Below are positions 59,479 through 64,000 of a stretch of 64,000 nt of DNA, piece after piece. A model generated the notes under the pieces. The model was not told where the DNA came from, made no database searches, and was given only the letters and a program-made list of their open reading frames with translations. Both the position numbers and the translations under genes were made by a program. The stretch comes from Amphritea atlantica (GTDB lineage: Bacteria; Pseudomonadota; Gammaproteobacteria; Pseudomonadales; Balneatricaceae): contig NZ_FOGB01000004.1 of the NCBI RefSeq assembly GCF_900111095.1, forward strand, positions 183,867 through 247,866, read 5' to 3'. Within the stretch, counting starts at the first letter, position 1. Every line of letters starts with the position of its first letter.

Positions 59479-60441
59479 CTATCTGAGCAGCAAAAACGGG
59501 TTGCCCCGAAAACTGAAAACCAGGGATTCGGGTCTGATCTCCTCCAGACGCAGGTCGTCCGTCAGACGCTGCCCCTCACGGATCATCTTTCCATTTACTC
59601 TTGCCATACGTTGCTCCGGTGTCTGGGCATAGATATGCACCGACACTTTCAGGTCTGGTATAGCGTTCTGTGTCTCAGGGTCCAGTTCGTTGAGCAACGG
59701 CACATTGCTGTTTTCCACCAATGTTTGTTGCGCTGACGAATTGGGTTCAGAAGAGCTGGATTCAGAAGTGCTGGGTTCAGAAGTGCTAATGTCAGAAATG
59801 ATCGCGGGGATCTCCAACTGGTCTGCCGCCGCTCTCTGCAGCGCCCGTGCTGCATCTGTGGGCGGCTTTGATGGCTGTGCCTCTCTCAGTGGTGCCAGTT
59901 GCTCGATTAACGCCTGATTGAGGAGGCTGCGGTTGAGTTGTTCGACATCGGGCAGGGGTACTGCCGGTTTAGTTGGTATGCTATCGACTACTGTATCGGC
60001 TGCGGTGGTTACGACCTCTTCAGGGCTGGGAACGTTATGTCCGGGTAGCGGAGCAAAGGGATCTCGGTGATAGGAGGGTCTCACACTTATGTCTGGTCGT
60101 TGATCCTGACCGATGGGTTGAGGCTCAGGTGCGGTGATCCCGGATTCAGACTGTGAGTCTGAGTCTGTAATGGCAGGGGCTGGGGGTGTGGCTGTGCCTG
60201 TTGTGGACGTTTCCGGTTGCACTGTGTTGCCGCTAACGGCAGCCACACTCCTGGGCGGCGCTGCATCCGGCCAGATCAGTACTATGATATTCGCTAACAG
60301 TAGTGCCGGTACCAGCCAGAGCCATTTTTTTCGTTTGGGTCCCCGTGTTGTCGGACCGCTTTGGACAGGCGCGATATCGATCAGCGGTTGGCTTTGACGC
60401 TCCTGGTCTGACTTTTTCAGCGCATCGAGAATATATGACAT
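59479..60441 (-). CDS. gspB: Type II secretion protein GspB-like
   Basis: 320 residues. The start MSYILDALKKSDQERQ is the classical GspB/ExeB N-terminus. One membrane helix follows (KWLWLVPALLLANIIVLIW). A long Pro/Ser-rich linker contains 15-bp repeats. The C-terminal domain is DLKVSVHIYAQTPEQRMARVNGKMIREGQRL. GspB works with GspA to insert the secretin through peptidoglycan. It starts four bases after gspA. Confidence 0.88.
   Translation of the reverse strand: MSYILDALKKSDQERQSQPLIDIAPVQSGPTTRGPKRKKWLWLVPALLLANIIVLIWPDAAPPRSVAAVSGNTVQPETSTTGTATPPAPAITDSDSQSESGITAPEPQPIGQDQRPDISVRPSYHRDPFAPLPGHNVPSPEEVVTTAADTVVDSIPTKPAVPLPDVEQLNRSLLNQALIEQLAPLREAQPSKPPTDAARALQRAAADQLEIPAIISDISTSEPSTSESSSSEPNSSAQQTLVENSNVPLLNELDPETQNAIPDLKVSVHIYAQTPEQRMARVNGKMIREGQRLTDDLRLEEIRPESLVFSFRGNPFLLLR
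59742..59800 (-). repeat. 15-bp tandem repeats in the GspB linker
   Basis: Three to four copies of a GGTTCAGAAGTGCTG-like unit encode Ser/Glu/Pro/Thr pentads of the linker. In-frame copy-number change would alter linker length only. Confidence 0.75.
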
Positions 60442-60445
60442 CGGC

Positions 60446-62371
60446 TTATGGCTCCCGGTAGCTCAGTATAAGCGGGATATTAGCCTCGACCAGAGTGTTG
60501 AGGCGGATCAGTGTTTCAGGACCCATGATGCCATCCTGGAGCAGATTCTGGCTGCGTTGAAACGCTTTGATATACAGTGTTAGCTGATCATCAAAATAGT
60601 CATTCATCTCGCTTTGAAACAGGGGGGAGAGCTGAGCCAGTTGTTGTTTAACCCAGAGGATATGGGGGCCGTAACTGCCGGGTCGGGTTAATGTATGGTA
60701 TCCCCTGGGGGGATGCCAAAGCAGCGTGTAGTTGAACGGGCTCATATCATCCAACTGGGATAAAGGGGTTTTCCAGGTGCGGATGCCATCGGTGAAGGAG
60801 GCGGTGTCGCTGTCGATCCTCACCAGTATCTGACTGGTTCGGGTGCCTGGCTTGCCGGGCAGGCGAACCAGCGCTGGCCGATTATTCCGTTGTAGCTGCT
60901 GCCAAGGCCCCTGTTTATGCAGGCATCGCAGCCCGTGGTTTAAGGCAAACTGGCAGGGATCCTGGTCTGCAGGCATCTCCAGTTGCCAGAGCCTGAAAAG
61001 GCTCTGATAAGCGCGCACTTCGGGGTTATCGCTGATTTCAATTGAGACGGTACTGGTCGTCTGGTTCTGCTGTGGACCGGTGGCAGATAACACGGGAGCA
61101 GGCTCCGCCGGGTTAGTATGGCTTTCAGGAACCTGGTCGGGCTGCGCTAGGGGCGCAATGTTGACTGTCTGCATCCGGGGTTCGTTATTCTGGGGAGACG
61201 TGACCGGGTCAGGGGCGTCTGGTGCTGTCTCTGTCAGGTTTGTTGCAAGAGCCGCTGACGAGGCTGGAAGAGATGTGTCTGGATAAGAAGTGTCAGACTC
61301 CGTTGTTGTCATTGCCGCCGGGGAGGGAAGTTCGGGGGCGACTGTTGCCTGGGCCGCCGTTGGATTGGGCGTTTCGGGTTCTGTTGCCGCGTGAAGTGGA
61401 CCAGCATTCGTCAGTGCCGGAACAGTATCGGTCAGCCATTGCTGTGCTGCAGGGTAGAAACGGTAGATCAGCAGGGCGATAAAAATAACCCCCAGTACCA
61501 GTGTGAGCGTGTTGGCACCCGTGTTGCTGGATTTGGGCTCTGTTTGCGGCTTACCAAAAATCTCTTTGGCCGCCTGGTTCAGAATTTCTGCGCTGATCGA
61601 CGGCTCATTGCGGGCATAGGCTCCCAGCAGTGCCCGATCACAGAGGATATTGATCAGTCTGGGGATCCCACCACTGAGCTGGTGGATCTGTCTGACCCTG
61701 TTTGCCGGTATCGGGTTTGAGGTCTGGGCGCGGGGTTTGTATCCCGCAACGGCCAGACGGTGATTAATATAGTGTTCGGTTTCATCCAGCGTTAACGCTG
61801 TCAGGTGAAATCTGGCAGTAATCCGTTGTGCCAGCTGTTTTAGTTCAGGGCGTTCAACTAACTGGCGTAGCTCGGGCTGGCCGAACATGACGATCTGCAG
61901 CAGTTTTTTTTCATTGGTTTCAAGGTTGGTGAGCAGGCGCATCTGTTCCAGCACAGTGGGGCTGAGATTTTGCGCCTCATCGATAATCAGAATGGTATTT
62001 TTTCCTTCGGAGTGGCTCTGTAACAGGTGGTGGTAGATCGCATCAGAGAGCGATTTGATGCTCTGATTTTGCTGATCATAGGGGATCTGCAATTCATCGC
62101 AGATGCTGGCCAGCAGCTCCTCAGAACTCAGCGTGGGATTGAGGATAAAGGCCACTTCGGTATCTTGTGGTATATGGCCCAGCATGCAGCGGCAAAGCGT
62201 TGTTTTACCAGTGCCGATCTCACCGGTAAGCATCACAAAACCACTGTTGCCCTGAATCCCATACAGCAGATGTGCCAGAGCATCCCTGTGTTGAGCACTC
62301 ATATAGAGATAGCCCGGATCAGGCGCAATCGCGAATGGTGAGGAGATCAGTCCGAAATAGTGGTTATACAT
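60446..62371 (-). CDS. gspA: Type II secretion ATPase GspA (ExeA-like)
   Basis: About 641 residues from the ATG at 62371 (MYNHYFGLISSPFAIAPDP, the family's start); the longer in-frame version from 62422 is not supported. The AAA+ domain has Walker A GEIGTGKTT and Walker B LIIDEAQNL. A membrane helix follows (LTLVLGVIFIALLIYRFY), then a low-complexity linker, a peptidase-C39-like segment (RLWQLEMPADQDPCQFALNHG) and a peptidoglycan-binding domain (LYIKAFQRSQNLLQDGIMGPETLIRL). It remodels or binds peptidoglycan for secretin assembly. Confidence 0.9.
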   Translation of the reverse strand: MYNHYFGLISSPFAIAPDPGYLYMSAQHRDALAHLLYGIQGNSGFVMLTGEIGTGKTTLCRCMLGHIPQDTEVAFILNPTLSSEELLASICDELQIPYDQQNQSIKSLSDAIYHHLLQSHSEGKNTILIIDEAQNLSPTVLEQMRLLTNLETNEKKLLQIVMFGQPELRQLVERPELKQLAQRITARFHLTALTLDETEHYINHRLAVAGYKPRAQTSNPIPANRVRQIHQLSGGIPRLINILCDRALLGAYARNEPSISAEILNQAAKEIFGKPQTEPKSSNTGANTLTLVLGVIFIALLIYRFYPAAQQWLTDTVPALTNAGPLHAATEPETPNPTAAQATVAPELPSPAAMTTTESDTSYPDTSLPASSAALATNLTETAPDAPDPVTSPQNNEPRMQTVNIAPLAQPDQVPESHTNPAEPAPVLSATGPQQNQTTSTVSIEISDNPEVRAYQSLFRLWQLEMPADQDPCQFALNHGLRCLHKQGPWQQLQRNNRPALVRLPGKPGTRTSQILVRIDSDTASFTDGIRTWKTPLSQLDDMSPFNYTLLWHPPRGYHTLTRPGSYGPHILWVKQQLAQLSPLFQSEMNDYFDDQLTLYIKAFQRSQNLLQDGIMGPETLIRLNTLVEANIPLILSYREP

Positions 62372-62473
62372 TTGCCTAACCCTGGCGATACACACCTGAT
62401 CAAAGATATGCGATTGATCCACCAGAGTAAAGAAGTGGCTGCTGCCCCGGGTTGTCGGTGCCTTATTGGCGTG

Positions 62474-63907
62474 TTAGCTCTGCTGTTTAAGCTGGGAAAA
62501 TGCTTCCAGGGCTTGCTTGCGTGTTGTCCTGAGATCGAGGATTGGCTCGGGGTAGGTTGAACCCAGCTCGATTCCCGCCTCGCTGAGCACCGAAGCAGGC
62601 GCCTCCCAGGGAGTATGAATATAGCGGCTGGGTAGTCGAGCCAGTGCTGGCAGGTAGCGCCGCACATAGCTGCCGTCAGGGTCAAATTTCTGCCCCTGAG
62701 TGACCGGGTTAAAAATTCTGAAATAGGGTGCTGCATCGGCGCCGCATCCCGCCACCCATTGCCAGTTGGCGCTGTTGGATGCCAGATCGGCATCGACCAG
62801 CGTGTCCCAGAACCAGCGGGCGCCGTGGAGCCAGTGCTGTAACTGGTTTTTTACCAGAAATGAACCGACCAGCATGCGTACCCGGTTATGCATATAGCCG
62901 GTTTGCCATAACTCGCTCATCCCTGCATCAATGATAGGAAACCCCGTTTGGCCTTGTTGCCAGTCACGACAGGAGGCCGGATCGTTGCGCCAGGGGAAGA
63001 GGTTAAAGCGTGGATTGAGGTTGGTATCGCTGATGCCTGGATTGTGATAGAGCTGGTAATAGGCGAACTCGCGCCAGCCTAACTCCTTCAGAAACGTATC
63101 CAGAGCATCTTCCAGTCCCGGCGCAGTCGCCTGTTGTTGGCTGTAATACCAGATCTGTCGGGGTGATATCTGCCCCCACTGAAGATAGGGGGACAGGGTT
63201 GAAGTCGCTTCAAGCGAGGGGATGTCGCGGCCCTGTTGATAGTGTTCTAACCGTTCTGTGGTGAACTGTTGTAACAACCTCCAGGCGGCATCCTCGGATA
63301 TATCCCAGTGTTCGCTGATACGCTCACGCCAGGGGTGATCGGGCAGCAACCCAAGCTGTTCCAGGCTGAGCTGATTTGAAGACTTGGGGGCAGAGGCTGA
63401 CGTTAGCTGCGGTCTCGGAAGGGGGGCATCCGGTGGCGGGGCATTCAGGCAGCCCTTGCGGAAGAAGGGAGTGAATACTTTGTAAGGTGTTCCATCGCCT
63501 TTACTGACCTGCCAGGGCTCCCACAGCAGTGAGCCATTAAAGCTGTGGACCTCAATGCCCGCCGTTTTCAGTGTCTGCTTGATCCGTTTGTCCCGTGAGA
63601 TGGCCTGGGGGGTATAGCAGCGGTTCCAGAACACAGCAAGGGCTCCGGTCTGCTCGATCAGTTGTGACAAAACAGTAAGGGGGTCTCCCTGAAACAGTCG
63701 CAGACAACCATCCAGTTGCTGATTGATACTGTCCAGACTGTGGTGCAGCCAGCAGCGACTGGCTGCGCCGGGTTGCCATGGGTTCTCACCGGTGGTGTCT
63801 TCGATAAATACCGGAATGACCGGGCCTTGTTGCGCGGCGTAGAAGAGTGCCGGGTTATCAGCCAGTCTCAGATCGTGCCGCAGCCAGACAATGACAGGAG
63901 TGCTCAA
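62474..63907 (-). CDS. phrB: Deoxyribodipyrimidine photolyase (class I CPD)
   Basis: 477 residues. The N-terminal antenna domain starts VIVWLRHDLRLADNPAL. The FAD domain has the WGQISPRQIWYY region, FLKELGWREFAYY, HNRVRMLVGSFLVKN and WVAGCGADAAPYFRIFNP. It repairs UV-induced pyrimidine dimers using blue light. The order YbgA-like then photolyase matches E. coli ybgA-phr, and the window's ChrR regulon fits light stress. Confidence 0.94.
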   Translation of the reverse strand: MSTPVIVWLRHDLRLADNPALFYAAQQGPVIPVFIEDTTGENPWQPGAASRCWLHHSLDSINQQLDGCLRLFQGDPLTVLSQLIEQTGALAVFWNRCYTPQAISRDKRIKQTLKTAGIEVHSFNGSLLWEPWQVSKGDGTPYKVFTPFFRKGCLNAPPPDAPLPRPQLTSASAPKSSNQLSLEQLGLLPDHPWRERISEHWDISEDAAWRLLQQFTTERLEHYQQGRDIPSLEATSTLSPYLQWGQISPRQIWYYSQQQATAPGLEDALDTFLKELGWREFAYYQLYHNPGISDTNLNPRFNLFPWRNDPASCRDWQQGQTGFPIIDAGMSELWQTGYMHNRVRMLVGSFLVKNQLQHWLHGARWFWDTLVDADLASNSANWQWVAGCGADAAPYFRIFNPVTQGQKFDPDGSYVRRYLPALARLPSRYIHTPWEAPASVLSEAGIELGSTYPEPILDLRTTRKQALEAFSQLKQQS

Positions 63908-63918
63908 TGTATTACCTT

Positions 63919-64000
63919 TTATACCTGGTTGCGCAGTCCGAGATGGGCTGGATAGGGTTCGAGATAGCGCTGTGCACGAATATATTCACTGCCATTCTGG
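63919..64000 (-). CDS. C-terminal end of a YbgA/DUF1722-like protein (partial)
   Basis: The last 26 codons before a TAA at 63919-63921, read on the minus strand, end YLEPYPAHLGLRNQV. The YLxPYPxxLxLRN ending is the one I know from YbgA (DUF1722) proteins, which are commonly encoded directly before photolyase. The stop lies 11 bases before the photolyase start. The main part is outside the window. Confidence 0.65.
   Translation of the reverse strand, partial: QNGSEYIRAQRYLEPYPAHLGLRNQV

Overview
The window looks like the chromosome of a heterotrophic, probably marine or sediment-dwelling gammaproteobacterium of moderate GC. This rests on the ECF sigma/ChrR photo-oxidative stress block with cyclopropane-fatty-acid synthase and photolyase, the ExeA/ExeB-type GspA/GspB pair, and short overlapping operons with strong Shine-Dalgarno sites. 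I cannot fix the genus from sequence alone.

Layout. (1) 1-689: the 3' end of a group-3-type NiFe hydrogenase large subunit and its maturation protease. (2) 760-3264: a CBS-PAS-GGDEF-EAL cyclic-di-GMP protein. (3) 3446-12018: a singlet-oxygen/membrane-lipid stress block made of an ECF sigma with its ChrR anti-sigma, a divergent oxidase-DUF1365-cfa operon, and a DUF2878/chalcone-isomerase-like/DUF3833/SDR/NTF2 operon. TGATC-type promoters precede all three transcription units. (4) 12104-53548, almost all on the minus strand: a contiguous 41-kb island of a complete type II secretion system (gspE-K, gspL-M-C-D), three adjacent multicopper-oxidase-like proteins, a 1956-residue beta-helix protein, a subtilisin-like protease, a SCO1 copper chaperone, a cytochrome c/periplasmic-binding-protein fusion, a SPOR-TPR-beta-barrel protein, a 21-heme cytochrome and a cytochrome with 63 CXXCH motifs plus one CX3CH, and a sigma-54 two-component regulatory set. 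(5) 53987-59409: a membrane protein with a histidine pattern suggesting a b-type haem protein, a CcmI-like TPR protein, a divergent ferredoxin/FAD oxidoreductase and a Sel1-ankyrin protein. (6) 59479-62371: gspB and gspA. (7) 62474-64000: a photolyase and the 3' end of a YbgA-like gene.

How region 4 may work (inference). The cytochromes, oxidases and beta-helix protein all carry signal peptides, and a dedicated T2SS is interleaved with them. I read the island as one extracellular redox system: copper proteins and very long haem chains are exported to the cell surface, with the SPOR-TPR-barrel protein as the outer-membrane partner and SCO1 supplying copper. Direction (metal oxidation versus electron disposal) cannot be read from the sequence.

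The main new points are: (a) sigma-54 (GG-N10-GC) promoter candidates, three of them with a TCTCA/TGAGA palindrome about 100-170 bp upstream, heading separate operons of the island, with an NtrC-type activator encoded inside it; (b) a possible split multicopper oxidase, in which one protein carries a full type 1 site and two HxH motifs in its first domain and a blank second domain, while its neighbour has the opposite arrangement; (c) the 64-motif cytochrome, built of 47-residue dihaem units each with two further histidines; (d) two receiver domains in the regulatory set that have lost the phosphoacceptor aspartate; (e) a long-range inverted repeat in the leader of the cytochrome operon that may be a structured RNA.
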